Source: Afipia sp.
Lineage (GTDB): Bacteria; Pseudomonadota; Alphaproteobacteria; Rhizobiales; Xanthobacteraceae
NCBI GenBank assembly: GCA_017308595.1
Contig: JAFKER010000007.1
Span: 393,227 to 457,226 of the forward strand
Direction of reading: 5' to 3'
DNA: 64,000 bases
Part shown: positions 17,705 to 25,108 of the stretch, piece after piece
How the letters are laid out: every line of letters starts with the position of its first letter
Position numbering within the stretch: the first letter of the stretch is position 1
Notes under the pieces: generated by a model
The model's input: only the letters and a program-made list of their open reading frames with translations
The model's database searches: none
What the model was told of the DNA's origin: nothing
Translations under genes and position numbers: made by a program

Positions 17705-17950
17705 TTAAGCGGCCTTGTCTTTCACGACGCATTCGGGCGGGCGCGCCTGTCCGGCGGCGAGATCCTTCGCGTAGCGGTACAGCGTCGAGCAGTACGGGCA
17801 GATGATCTCGTTGTCGTCGCCGAGGTCGAGGAACACATGCGGATGGTCGAAAGGAGGATTCGCGCCCACGCACATGAACTCGCGCGATCCGATTTCGATG
17901 ATGGCCACGCCCGCATCGTTGTGAAAGTGAGGGACGACGTGATCCGCCAT
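17705..17950 (-). CDS. Zinc-finger (CHCC-type) domain protein
   Basis: An 81-residue protein with one zinc site of the CHCC type: CVGANPPFDHPHVFLDLG supplies Cys27 and histidine, ICPYCSTLYRY supplies Cys51 and Cys54. This is the fold found in NADH-dehydrogenase subunit NDUFS6 and in small alphaproteobacterial proteins annotated only by their zinc finger; a role in complex I is possible but not shown. The frame can be read upstream to 18181, but Met 17950 has GGGGTAAAG upstream and starts the conserved region. Confidence 0.85.
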   Translation of the reverse strand: MADHVVPHFHNDAGVAIIEIGSREFMCVGANPPFDHPHVFLDLGDDNEIICPYCSTLYRYAKDLAAGQARPPECVVKDKAA

Positions 17951-18238
17951 AGCAACTTTACCCCAATCCTGATCTTCCGCGTCTTTTGCCCATAACCCAG
18001 CGTACAGCGACGACGCAGCCGCTGCTTTGCAACATACCGAGCGATACACCAAATTCCTAGATCGCCGCGCCGGATTCGTCCATTCGCCCCGGAAGTCAGC
18101 GTGTGAATTCGACACAATCCTGCCGTGTTGGGATAGCCCTTCTTTCGGAGGGGATGTTGTGTTCGAAAAACGGCGCACCATGTCATGGCAAAGTCATGGA
18201 TTCCGGACCTTGTGGCCGGTTGAGGAGATAGTGTTGCC

Positions 18239-19351
18239 ATGAAACCAGCCCGGCGCATCGGTGTGGCCGCCGCGGGAGCCGTCGCGTCAGCGGCGGTATT
18301 CGCCGTGCTGTTGCCCCATGCCCGCGAGGCCGGGACGCTATTGATGGCGCAGGACGATCCGGTCGCCCTGTCGGACACCCGGATCAATTCCGCCTTGCGA
18401 ACGGACCGTGCCACAATCGGACAAGGTGCCGAACAGGCGCTCAAAGCCGGGGACGCCGATCTGGCAAAAAGCTTCGTCGAACTGGCGCAGGACAGAGGTG
18501 TCGTCTTGCCATCCGGCGTGAGCGAGCGGGTCGATGCGGCGGTGGCGGACGAGAACTCCACTGCAAGCATGGCGAAGCGTTTCGCGACCGGCCTCGTGAC
18601 CGGTGAGGCGGATGACGTCGCCTCTCTCTCCGGCACGGTTGCCGGCGATCTGTTTGTGTTCGGTGACATTCGCGACGTGGTGCGCGAAGGCAAGCGGCTG
18701 GCGATGGGCGAGGAAGCGGACCAGCTGGTGCTCGGTCTGGCGAGCGCCGGCCTGGTGGTGACGGCTGCAACGTATGTGTCCGCCGGCGGCGCGACGCCGG
18801 TTCGCGCCGGATTGTCGATGGTGAAGGATGCGCGCAAGGTCGGCCGGCTGGGTGCAGGCCTCACCGAATGGGCGGGACGTTCGGCGCGCGGCGTGGTCGA
18901 TGCGCCGATGCTGCAGAAGGCTGTTGCCGACGCTTCACTCGCACGCCCCGGCCAGACTATCAGTGCGATGAAAGCAGCGTTCAAGGCCGAGAAAGCCGGA
19001 GCGCTTGTTCGCCTCGCGAAAGACGTCGGGCGTGTCGGCGAGAAAGCCGGCACCAAGGGTGCGCTCGATGTGCTGCGTATCGCGGACGGCCCGAAGGATG
19101 TCGCGCGTGCGGCACGCCTCGCGGAATCCAAGGGCAGTCAGACCCGCGCCATCGTGAAAATTCTCGGACGCGGCGCATTGCTGCTGACAGCCGGTGCATT
19201 CAACCTTGCATGGTGGGTGTTCGCCGCATTGCTGGCGCTGTTCGGATTTATCACCTCCATCAAGGCCACGACCGAGCGGCTGACGCTGGCGTGGATTCAG
19301 CGTTCCAAACTCAAACGCGCAAGGCGAGAGCTTGCTCACGCACAAGCGTAG
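18239..19351 (+). CDS. Conserved membrane protein of unknown function
   Basis: The 370-residue protein has an N-terminal hydrophobic helix (residues ~8-27, AAAGAVASAAVFAVLL), a long Ala/Lys/Asp-rich helical middle, a membrane segment near 162-182 (LVLGLASAGLVVTAATYVSAGG), and a hydrophobic pair near 310-345 (LLLTAGAFNLAWWVFAALLA) before a basic C-terminus. I recognise no family. GAGGAGATAG lies before the ATG, a convincing start. Its right side is followed by repeat family D, and the divergent zinc-finger gene lies 288 bases to the left with no obvious shared operator. Confidence 0.7.
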   Translation: MKPARRIGVAAAGAVASAAVFAVLLPHAREAGTLLMAQDDPVALSDTRINSALRTDRATIGQGAEQALKAGDADLAKSFVELAQDRGVVLPSGVSERVDAAVADENSTASMAKRFATGLVTGEADDVASLSGTVAGDLFVFGDIRDVVREGKRLAMGEEADQLVLGLASAGLVVTAATYVSAGGATPVRAGLSMVKDARKVGRLGAGLTEWAGRSARGVVDAPMLQKAVADASLARPGQTISAMKAAFKAEKAGALVRLAKDVGRVGEKAGTKGALDVLRIADGPKDVARAARLAESKGSQTRAIVKILGRGALLLTAGAFNLAWWVFAALLALFGFITSIKATTERLTLAWIQRSKLKRARRELAHAQA

Positions 19352-19356
19352 GGCAT

Positions 19357-19474
19357 CGTCATTGCGAGCCAACGGGTCGGCACAAATCGCTGCCCGATGA
19401 TAAACTCCGCGAAGCAATCCACTCTTAAGAAGCAAGACTGGATTGCTTCGTCGCAAGTGCTCATCGCAATGACG
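19357..19474. repeat. Palindromic intergenic repeat, family D
   Basis: Begins CGTCATTGCGAGCC and ends GCAATGACG, with internal GCAATCCA and TGGATTGC boxes in inverse orientation. Second copy of the element seen at 2353-2471. It lies between two same-strand genes, just after the 18239 gene. Confidence 0.75.
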
Positions 19475-19560
19475 GCAGGCGAGTTTCCGGGCACTGGTCT
19501 TGCGCCTCTCACAAGGGTAAAGTTCGCTCCCCAGCCATCCGCTAAAATCACCTTCAATTA

Positions 19561-20325
19561 ATGGACGACAAGATGCCGAGTTTTCACAACGGCTCCGTTG
19601 AGCTTTCGTATCTCGATGAAGGTGAGGGCGATCCCATCGTTCTCGTGCATGGATTTGCATCCAGCAAGAATGTGAACTGGGCCTATCCGGGATGGACATC
19701 GGTACTGACAAAGGCGGCCCGGCGCGTGATCGCGCTTGATCTTCGCGGCCATGGCGAGTCCACCAAGCTGTACGATTCAGAGGATTATCACATCGGCACC
19801 ATGGCCGGTGATGTGCGCTCGCTGATGGATCATCTGAACATCGAACGCGCCGACATGATGGGTTACTCGATGGGCGGGCGTATCACCGCGTATCTCGGGC
19901 AGCGCAGTCCGGAGCGCCTGAACAAGATCATTCTCGGCGGGATCGGCATGGGCCTGATCGAAGGCGGCGGGCCGGGCGAGAATGTCGCCACCGCGCTTGA
20001 AGCCGCGTCGCTCGATGACGTGACCGATCCTGTCGGCCGCACGTTCCGGGCATTTGCAGATCAGACCCGCTCGGATCGCAGGGCGCTTGCAGCCTGTCTG
20101 CGCGGATCAAGGCGGCTGATGACGCGTGAGGAAGCGTCCGCGATTACCGTTCCCACGCTGATTGCAGTTGGGACAACCGACGACATTGCGGGCTCCGCGC
20201 AACGCCTCTCGGACGTCATTTCAGGGTCGCAAGTGCTTGATATTCCAAACCGCGACCACATGCGCGCGGTCGGCGACCGGGTTTACAAGGAAGGCGTGCT
20301 GGAGTTCCTTGGACAGCGAGGCTGA
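19561..20325 (+). CDS. Alpha/beta-hydrolase
   Basis: A 254-residue alpha/beta hydrolase. VLVHGFASSKNVNWA at 28-42 supplies the oxyanion hole, the nucleophile elbow is GYSMGG at 101-106 with Ser103, and the catalytic His is in PNRDHMRAVG near residue 238; the acid is probably Asp in GTTDDIAG. A cytoplasmic esterase or lipase-like role is expected with unknown substrate. No ribosome site precedes ATG 19561; Met5 (19573) is an alternative. It is the only gene between repeat family D and cysE. Confidence 0.85.
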   Translation: MDDKMPSFHNGSVELSYLDEGEGDPIVLVHGFASSKNVNWAYPGWTSVLTKAARRVIALDLRGHGESTKLYDSEDYHIGTMAGDVRSLMDHLNIERADMMGYSMGGRITAYLGQRSPERLNKIILGGIGMGLIEGGGPGENVATALEAASLDDVTDPVGRTFRAFADQTRSDRRALAACLRGSRRLMTREEASAITVPTLIAVGTTDDIAGSAQRLSDVISGSQVLDIPNRDHMRAVGDRVYKEGVLEFLGQRG

Positions 20326-20460
20326 TTTCGCTCGCCATAGATAATTATTCTACGCTGGAAGGAGAACATTATTCCGGCGTCAACCTTGCCGGACGTTGTG
20401 GCCTTCCAACAACCCATTATGTGGTAAGATATCCTCAACGCTATCAGCCGGACTGTTCCC

Positions 20461-21282
20461 ATGGTGAAGCATCATCTTGATACGAAGGCGGCCCTCTCGA
20501 CCGTCGATCCTGTATGGACCCGTATTCGCGACGAGGCCGAGGCCATCGTGCAGCGTGAGCCCGAGCTGGCGACCTTTATTTATTCCAGCGTGCTGCATCA
20601 CGACCGTCTTGAAGACGCGGTGGTGCATCGCATCGCCGAGCGCCTCGATCATTCGGCGCTGTCCGGCGATCTGATCCGTCAGGCTTACAATGATGCACTT
20701 GAAGCCGATCCAGATCTCGGCAACGCATTCCGCGCCGATCTCGTCGCGGTCTACGACCGCGATCCCGCGGTGTCGCGCTTCATCGATGCGCTGCTCTACT
20801 TCAAAGGCTTCCACGCCATTCAGGCGCATCGTCTGGCGCACTGGCTCTACAACAATGGCCGCAAGGATTTTGCTTTCTACATCCAGAGCCGTTCGTCCGC
20901 TGAATTCCAGACCGACATCAATCCGGCCGCGCGCATCGGCCGCGGCATCTTCCTCGACCACGCCACCGGGTTCGTTGTCGGCGAGACGGCGGTGATCGAG
21001 GACGATGTATCGATCCTGCATGGCGTGACGCTCGGCGGCACCGGCAAGGAAAACGAGGACCGGCATCCGAAGATCCGCCACGGCGTCATGCTCGGCGCGG
21101 GTTCGAAGATTCTCGGCAATATCGAAGTCGGTCATTGCGCGCGCGTGGCGTCCGGCTCGGTCGTGCTCAAAGACGTGCCGAACAACGTTACGGTTGCTGG
21201 CGTGCCGGCAAAGATCGTCGGCGAGGCGGGTTGTTCGGAGCCGTCGCGCACCATGAACCAGATGCTCAATGGCGGCGTCTGA
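20461..21282 (+). CDS. cysE: Serine O-acetyltransferase
   Basis: Acetylates serine from acetyl-CoA, the first step of cysteine synthesis, and normally binds cysteine synthase through its C-terminal tail. The 273-residue length fits. N-terminal helical SATase domain (residues 1-140) is followed by a left-handed beta-helix of hexapeptide repeats, including HGVTLGGTGKENEDRHPKI, the classic catalytic loop with its His, then VMLGAGSKILGN. The extreme C-terminus reads MLNGGV, without the isoleucine that ends typical CysE tails, so the cysteine-synthase contact may differ (inference). Confidence 0.93.
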   Translation: MVKHHLDTKAALSTVDPVWTRIRDEAEAIVQREPELATFIYSSVLHHDRLEDAVVHRIAERLDHSALSGDLIRQAYNDALEADPDLGNAFRADLVAVYDRDPAVSRFIDALLYFKGFHAIQAHRLAHWLYNNGRKDFAFYIQSRSSAEFQTDINPAARIGRGIFLDHATGFVVGETAVIEDDVSILHGVTLGGTGKENEDRHPKIRHGVMLGAGSKILGNIEVGHCARVASGSVVLKDVPNNVTVAGVPAKIVGEAGCSEPSRTMNQMLNGGV

Positions 21283-21392
21283 TTAAAACTGATTGCGATT
21301 TATCGCGATCCTTTTGATGCAGGCCCTAGCGATCCGCGCCGGATCGTTTTAAAGCTGTCGCCAACAATCATTGTTCAGTTGGAGAAACGCCC

Positions 21393-21611
21393 GTGGACGT
21401 TACGGAAGTCAGAAAGCTCGACGCTTATCTCAAGCGCCTGTTCGGTAATCCAAAGATCCGCGTTGTGCCGCGCCCGAAGAAGGACGATTCCGCCGAGGTC
21501 TATATCGGCGAGGAATTTATCGGCGTGCTGTTCGTCGATGATGAGGACGATGACCGGTCGTTCCAGTTCCAGATGGCGATCCTCGAGACTGACATCGAGG
21601 AAGAAGTTTAA
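21393..21611 (+). CDS. DUF3126 family protein
   Basis: The 72-residue acidic protein starts at GTG 21393 with GGAGAAACGCC upstream. The block KLDAYLKRLFGNPKIRVVPR and the C-terminal MAILETDIEEEV match the alphaproteobacterial family DUF3126, whose function is unknown. It follows cysE at 110 bases and may share its transcript. No signal or membrane segment is seen. Confidence 0.85.
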   Translation: MDVTEVRKLDAYLKRLFGNPKIRVVPRPKKDDSAEVYIGEEFIGVLFVDDEDDDRSFQFQMAILETDIEEEV

Positions 21612-21623
21612 TATTTAACGGCT

Positions 21624-21714
21624 CGTCGTCCCCGCGAAGGCGGGGACCCATACTCCCTGAATTCTCGACATGAGGGAGATGCCGGAACTGCTTTCCCTTT
21701 TACAATCGCGATCC
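21624..21714. repeat. Intergenic repeat, family B (left half)
   Basis: Contains CGTCGTCCCCGCGAAGGCGG and GGACCCATACTCCCTGAATT, matching the first half of the family B element at 12179 and 51106, but without the closing half; family C follows directly. The junction at ~21714 looks like one repeat landing in another. Confidence 0.7.
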
Positions 21715-21830
21715 GTCATCCTGAGGTGCGAGCCGTCGCGGCGAGCCTCGAAGGATGACGAGACGATTAACGTGAACAGTCATACGCCATTATCCTTCGA
21801 GGCTCGCAAAGCTCGCACCTCAGGATGACG
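21715..21830. repeat. Palindromic intergenic repeat, family C (intact)
   Basis: GTCATCCTGAGGTGCGAGCC at the start is answered by GCTCGCACCTCAGGATGAC at the end, and inner GCCTCGAAGGAT by ATCCTTCGAGGC, making a nearly perfect long inverted repeat with a ~35-base loop. This is the best copy of the element also present at 4183-4295. Confidence 0.8.
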
Positions 21831-21857
21831 GCTGCTCCAGGTATTTGTCTGTGAACT

Positions 21858-22571
21858 CTACCCGTGCGGTCTGCGCATCCGTGCGATGATCTGATCCATC
21901 GCTCCCGCCACATCCCGCCATTTCGACAGCCAGTCGCGCGGAAAGCGGAACGTGATATCCGCTCCCTCGATCCGCCGTTCGCTCAGGCACATGCCCGGCG
22001 TCTTCGCATCGCGCGTACAGCGCGCGATGATCTGCGGTGACGAGGCGTAAACGAGGTCCTCGTTCGCGTAAGGCGTATTCTCCCGGAACGGACGGATGCT
22101 CAATCCATCCTGCAGGCTTCCTGCCGCCGGATCGAGATAGCGCGGATAGATCGTCCGCGTCCGCTCGTCCGGTGACAGCGCATCGTGATGTGCCGCGATC
22201 GACACGAAAATCCGGTCGATCTCCGGCAGGTTTTCCTCGACCGTTTCGGCGCTGACCGGACGCCGTGCTTCCGGTGCCTCCAGTGATGGATAGATCAGGC
22301 TGAGATCGACGCGCTCCTGCGGGCCGGTGCGCTTTTGCAATTTCACGCGGATCGCTTTGGTCGGCACATTGAACAGCGTATTGCCGATACTGATCGGCAG
22401 CCTGTCTGGATCGCCGGCTTTTTCGACCGCCCAGGTCGGCCACAGCAGATACGCAACAGCCGCGATCGCGCAGGCGCCAATCGCCCCCATCACCAGAAAC
22501 GGCACGGCATGGCTGCGTCGGACTGGCGGCGTGGAAACAGGGCGGGATGGGTTGGACGAAGACAGGGCCAT
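21858..22571 (-). CDS. Membrane-anchored protein of unknown function
   Basis: From Met 22571 the product is 237 residues: a short N-terminus rich in Ser/Pro/Arg, one transmembrane helix (VPFLVMGAIGACAIAAVAYLLW at roughly 24-45), then a 190-residue soluble part, probably periplasmic, containing LPISIGNTLFNVP, the four-residue TRTI block and two cysteines (ARCT, GMCLS) that may pair. I recognise no family. The frame is open to 22697, but the upstream part is Pro/Arg-rich and unlike a start region; Met 22589 is another possibility. Confidence 0.65.
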   Translation of the reverse strand: MALSSSNPSRPVSTPPVRRSHAVPFLVMGAIGACAIAAVAYLLWPTWAVEKAGDPDRLPISIGNTLFNVPTKAIRVKLQKRTGPQERVDLSLIYPSLEAPEARRPVSAETVEENLPEIDRIFVSIAAHHDALSPDERTRTIYPRYLDPAAGSLQDGLSIRPFRENTPYANEDLVYASSPQIIARCTRDAKTPGMCLSERRIEGADITFRFPRDWLSKWRDVAGAMDQIIARMRRPHG

Positions 22572-22719
22572 GATCCGGGGTGAGGACATTCGGGCTGGGG
22601 CCCGCTGGAGACGGGCCGAATCGCCGGGGAGTATGCCATGCGCGAACGGATTTCCGGCGGTTCCACGCGGATAAGGCGTGCCCGGAGCCATGCGCACGAA
22701 GCCGGGCGGCGCGGGCGTG

Positions 22720-22735
22720 TTAACCTTTCTTTAAG
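22720..22735 (+). promoter_or_regulatory. Near-consensus CtrA box
   Basis: TTAA-N7-TTAAG, one base off the CtrA consensus TTAA-N7-TTAAC. It lies 95 bases upstream of the small membrane protein gene at 22830. Confidence 0.3.
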
Positions 22736-22829
22736 GATAAAGTGGCGGGCGCGGCGGCATTTTGCGAAGTCTGACGGTGAGCTGTCCCTGCCTGGTGGCT
22801 CCAAGTGACCGTGTGCGTGGAAGTGTCAG

Positions 22830-23159
22830 ATGTCGCCCGAAGCGTTGAATTCCTTCTTTGCCCTTTTCATCGGATTTGCCATCGCGGGCGCGCTCAACAG
22901 CGGCTTTCAGGCCCTGATGGAAAAGCCGCCGGGTTTCGGATTGCTGATGGAGAAGGCCGCGCCAAAAGCATTCGCGGCCGTGCCGTTTCTGGTCTTCGCC
23001 GCGCCCTTCATCATCATGCGCAACACCATTCGCGGGCGCATCATCGAAGGCCGGCGGGTTCAGTTCGTTGCCATCGCCACCGTCATCGCCGGGTTCTGGA
23101 GCATGATGTCCGGGACGTTCGTGCTGATGCTGCTGGAGCGCACCGGCGTTATCGCCTGA
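22830..23159 (+). CDS. Small conserved membrane protein
   Basis: The 109-residue protein has three predicted transmembrane helices (residues ~8-28, 46-63, 80-105) separated by short charged loops such as RNTIRGRIIEGRR, which should face the cytoplasm. I do not know its function; it looks like a conserved alphaproteobacterial family of small membrane proteins. GGAAGTG precedes the ATG. A near-CtrA motif lies upstream at 22720 and the gamma-carbonic-anhydrase gene follows after 69 bases. Confidence 0.7.
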   Translation: MSPEALNSFFALFIGFAIAGALNSGFQALMEKPPGFGLLMEKAAPKAFAAVPFLVFAAPFIIMRNTIRGRIIEGRRVQFVAIATVIAGFWSMMSGTFVLMLLERTGVIA

Positions 23160-23228
23160 CCCGTTATTTTGAGACTCTCGCCAGAGCCGGTTTGTTCGTG
23201 GCATGGTCGCCGCAGAAGGAGACCATGA

Positions 23229-23759
23229 ATGGCGATCTATGAACTCGACGGAAAATCCCCTCAATTGCCTGCCGACGGGCAGTACTTCATCGCTGAAACC
23301 GCGGCGGTGATCGGCAACGTGCACCTGAAGACCGGAGCAAGCGTGTGGTTCGGTTCGGTGCTGCGCGGCGACAATGAACTGATCGAGATCGGCGAGGGCT
23401 CCAACGTGCAGGACAACTGCACCTTTCACACCGATCCGGGATTTCCGCTGACCATCGGCACCAACTGCACCATCGGTCACAACGTCATCCTGCACGGCTG
23501 CACCATCGAAGATGGCGCGCTGATCGGCATGGGCGCGATCATCATGAATGGTGCGCGGATCGGGAAGGGTTGCATCGTCGGCGCCGGATCGATCATCACC
23601 GAAGGCAAGACATTCGAAGATCGCGCACTTGTGATCGGCGCGCCGGCCCGTGCGATCAAGACGCTGACGCCCGAGCAGGTCACCGCCATGACCTATGGTG
23701 CCGCGCATTACGTCCATAACGGCAAGCGCTTCAAGGCAGGGCTGAAAAAGATCGGCTGA
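23229..23759 (+). CDS. Gamma-class carbonic anhydrase-like protein
   Basis: A 176-residue left-handed beta-helix protein with hexapeptide repeats. The metal-binding histidines of the family are present: His67 (FHTD), His84 and His89 (GHNVILHG). Such proteins hydrate CO2 or act in thioester metabolism (YrdA/PaaY type); activity cannot be told from sequence. AAGGAGACC stands before the ATG. It follows the small membrane gene and is probably independent of the downstream DoxX-like gene. Confidence 0.9.
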   Translation: MAIYELDGKSPQLPADGQYFIAETAAVIGNVHLKTGASVWFGSVLRGDNELIEIGEGSNVQDNCTFHTDPGFPLTIGTNCTIGHNVILHGCTIEDGALIGMGAIIMNGARIGKGCIVGAGSIITEGKTFEDRALVIGAPARAIKTLTPEQVTAMTYGAAHYVHNGKRFKAGLKKIG

Positions 23760-23977
23760 CGCGCCCGCCCGGGGTCCGGGCGAATCCTGTGCGGTGACAG
23801 GGCTTGTCCATTTCAAGCCCTGCCGCGGATTTTTTAGCCGCTGAATTGCAAGTAATTTCACATTGACGCGCAGGCGCGCCCGTGGCCCATCGCGCCTTTC
23901 CATCACGTCCCGGCGCGCGGATTGCGAGTGCCCGCCTGTTGTCGTGGACGAAATCATTACAAACCAAAGGAAATATC

Positions 23978-24370
23978 ATGGCGCAGAAGACCGCAGCCAA
24001 TTGGATTGGCGATGTCATCAGTGCCCTCGTGGTGCTGGCGCTGCTGGCCGACGCAGGAGTTCAGCTGTTCGCCCCGCATCTGTTGAAAGAGCCGATGGAC
24101 GCCACGGGATTCCCGATGAGCCTCGCTGTACCGCTGGGGATCATCATGCTCGTTTGCGGTGTTCTCTACGCGATCCCGCGAACGGTCTATCTCGGCGCGA
24201 TCCTCACCACGGCATTTCTCGGCGGCGCGATCTGCGCCCACTTCCGGCTTGGTGAATTTGGATCGCCGCCGCAGCTCATTTGCCTGCTGCTCGGTGTCAT
24301 GACCTGGGGCGGACTTTATCTCCGCGATCCGCGTCTGCGTGAGCTGCTGCCTTTGACGCTGCCGCGATAG
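23978..24370 (+). CDS. DoxX-like small membrane protein
   Basis: From ATG 23978 (AAAGGAAA upstream) the product is 130 residues with four transmembrane helices, at roughly 10-30, 47-65, 70-90 and 98-118. RTVYLGAILTTAFLGGAICAH is the motif region of DoxX/DoxD-like proteins. The family is linked loosely to respiration and thiosulfate or stress handling; no precise role is known here. A strong bidirectional terminator follows. Confidence 0.75.
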   Translation: MAQKTAANWIGDVISALVVLALLADAGVQLFAPHLLKEPMDATGFPMSLAVPLGIIMLVCGVLYAIPRTVYLGAILTTAFLGGAICAHFRLGEFGSPPQLICLLLGVMTWGGLYLRDPRLRELLPLTLPR

Positions 24371-24395
24371 GTTGGATCGACGCTGCGGCCAACAT

Positions 24396-24421
24396 GAAAA
24401 CCCCGCCGTGGCGGGGTTTTC
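24396..24421. terminator. Strong bidirectional rho-independent terminator
   Basis: The 7-bp stem CCCCGCC/GGCGGGG flanked by AAAA and TTTT (GAAAACCCCGCC GT GGCGGGGTTTTC) serves both the DoxX-like gene and the convergent SGNH hydrolase gene. Confidence 0.9.
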
Positions 24422-24432
24422 ATTTGATGGCA

Positions 24433-24945
24433 TTAGCGGCCCATCGCGCTCTGAACACTGGGTGCAATGGATCTCGCCAGCATCTGATAGCCCTCGGGTG
24501 TCAGATGAATTCCATCCGCTTGTTTCGGCAATCCGGAAAGCATGCTGTTGCTCATCATAATAACCGGAATGCCGCGCGCGCTTAGCCGGCTCTGTATCTC
24601 CGAGGTGCGATCCGGACTGCCCTGGCGCCGGTCGTTGCCGCCGGGCTGCAGGATGACAACGCTGGTGCCGTTCGGTACGGCCCGATCCATGCGCCGCAAC
24701 ATGCCCTCGGTGGTGTCGCCGTTGATGCCTGCATTGACGACGCGAACAGACTTACCGCCGGCCTTCAGGATCGCCTGAAGTTGCGCGGGATAGGCCTGAT
24801 TGCGTGCAACGCCTTTGCCGTAGGTGTTGCTTGCGCCGAGCGCGACCACGGTCGCAGCTTCCGCCTGCGCGAGTCCGAAGCTCAGTGCGAGAACGGAGAG
24901 AAGTGTCGTCGCAAGTCTTCCTGACCAACTGCTCTTGAAAATCAT
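24433..24945 (-). CDS. Secreted SGNH/GDSL hydrolase (TesA-like)
   Basis: The 170-residue protein from Met 24945 (TAGGGGTGGAA upstream) has a signal peptide of ~30 residues ending AEA-AT. The SGNH blocks are clear: GASNTYGKG (nucleophile Ser39), NAGINGDTT (Gly), a GGND block (Asn) and the C-terminal DGIHLTPEGY (Asp and His). Such periplasmic enzymes hydrolyse esters or thioesters of lipids. The upstream Met 24990 would break the signal sequence, so I prefer 24945. It faces a terminator and lies just before the duplicated-terminator module. Confidence 0.88.
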   Translation of the reverse strand: MIFKSSWSGRLATTLLSVLALSFGLAQAEAATVVALGASNTYGKGVARNQAYPAQLQAILKAGGKSVRVVNAGINGDTTEGMLRRMDRAVPNGTSVVILQPGGNDRRQGSPDRTSEIQSRLSARGIPVIMMSNSMLSGLPKQADGIHLTPEGYQMLARSIAPSVQSAMGR

Positions 24946-25039
24946 TTCCACCCCTATGTATTCCGGAATCAAAAAATGCGGGCAACTCATGTTCCCGCGC
25001 GTATGATGCCGCAGAAGTTCGGCGTTGTCAGCGATGATT

Positions 25040-25092
25040 AAAAAGTTGCGGCCGAGCTTTGGGGGAAGCTCGGCCGCGCACGAACCGGTCTG
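25040..25092 (-). terminator. Terminator, copy 1 of an exact 53-bp direct repeat
   Basis: On the minus strand it reads GCGGCCGAGCTT CCCCCA AAGCTCGGCCGC then AACTTTTT, a 12-bp stem with a U-tract: a strong terminator for the 25109-27229 gene, whose stop is 17 bases away. The same 53 bases recur at 27339-27391, downstream of the next minus-strand gene. Confidence 0.9.
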
Positions 25093-25108
25093 AAGAGCCT
25101 AGGCCGTC

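Noticed and set aside
17722-19131. A 469-residue minus-strand frame
   Set aside because: It spans the zinc-finger gene and the membrane-protein gene in the wrong phase and is Ala/Ser/Thr-rich shadow sequence with no signal.
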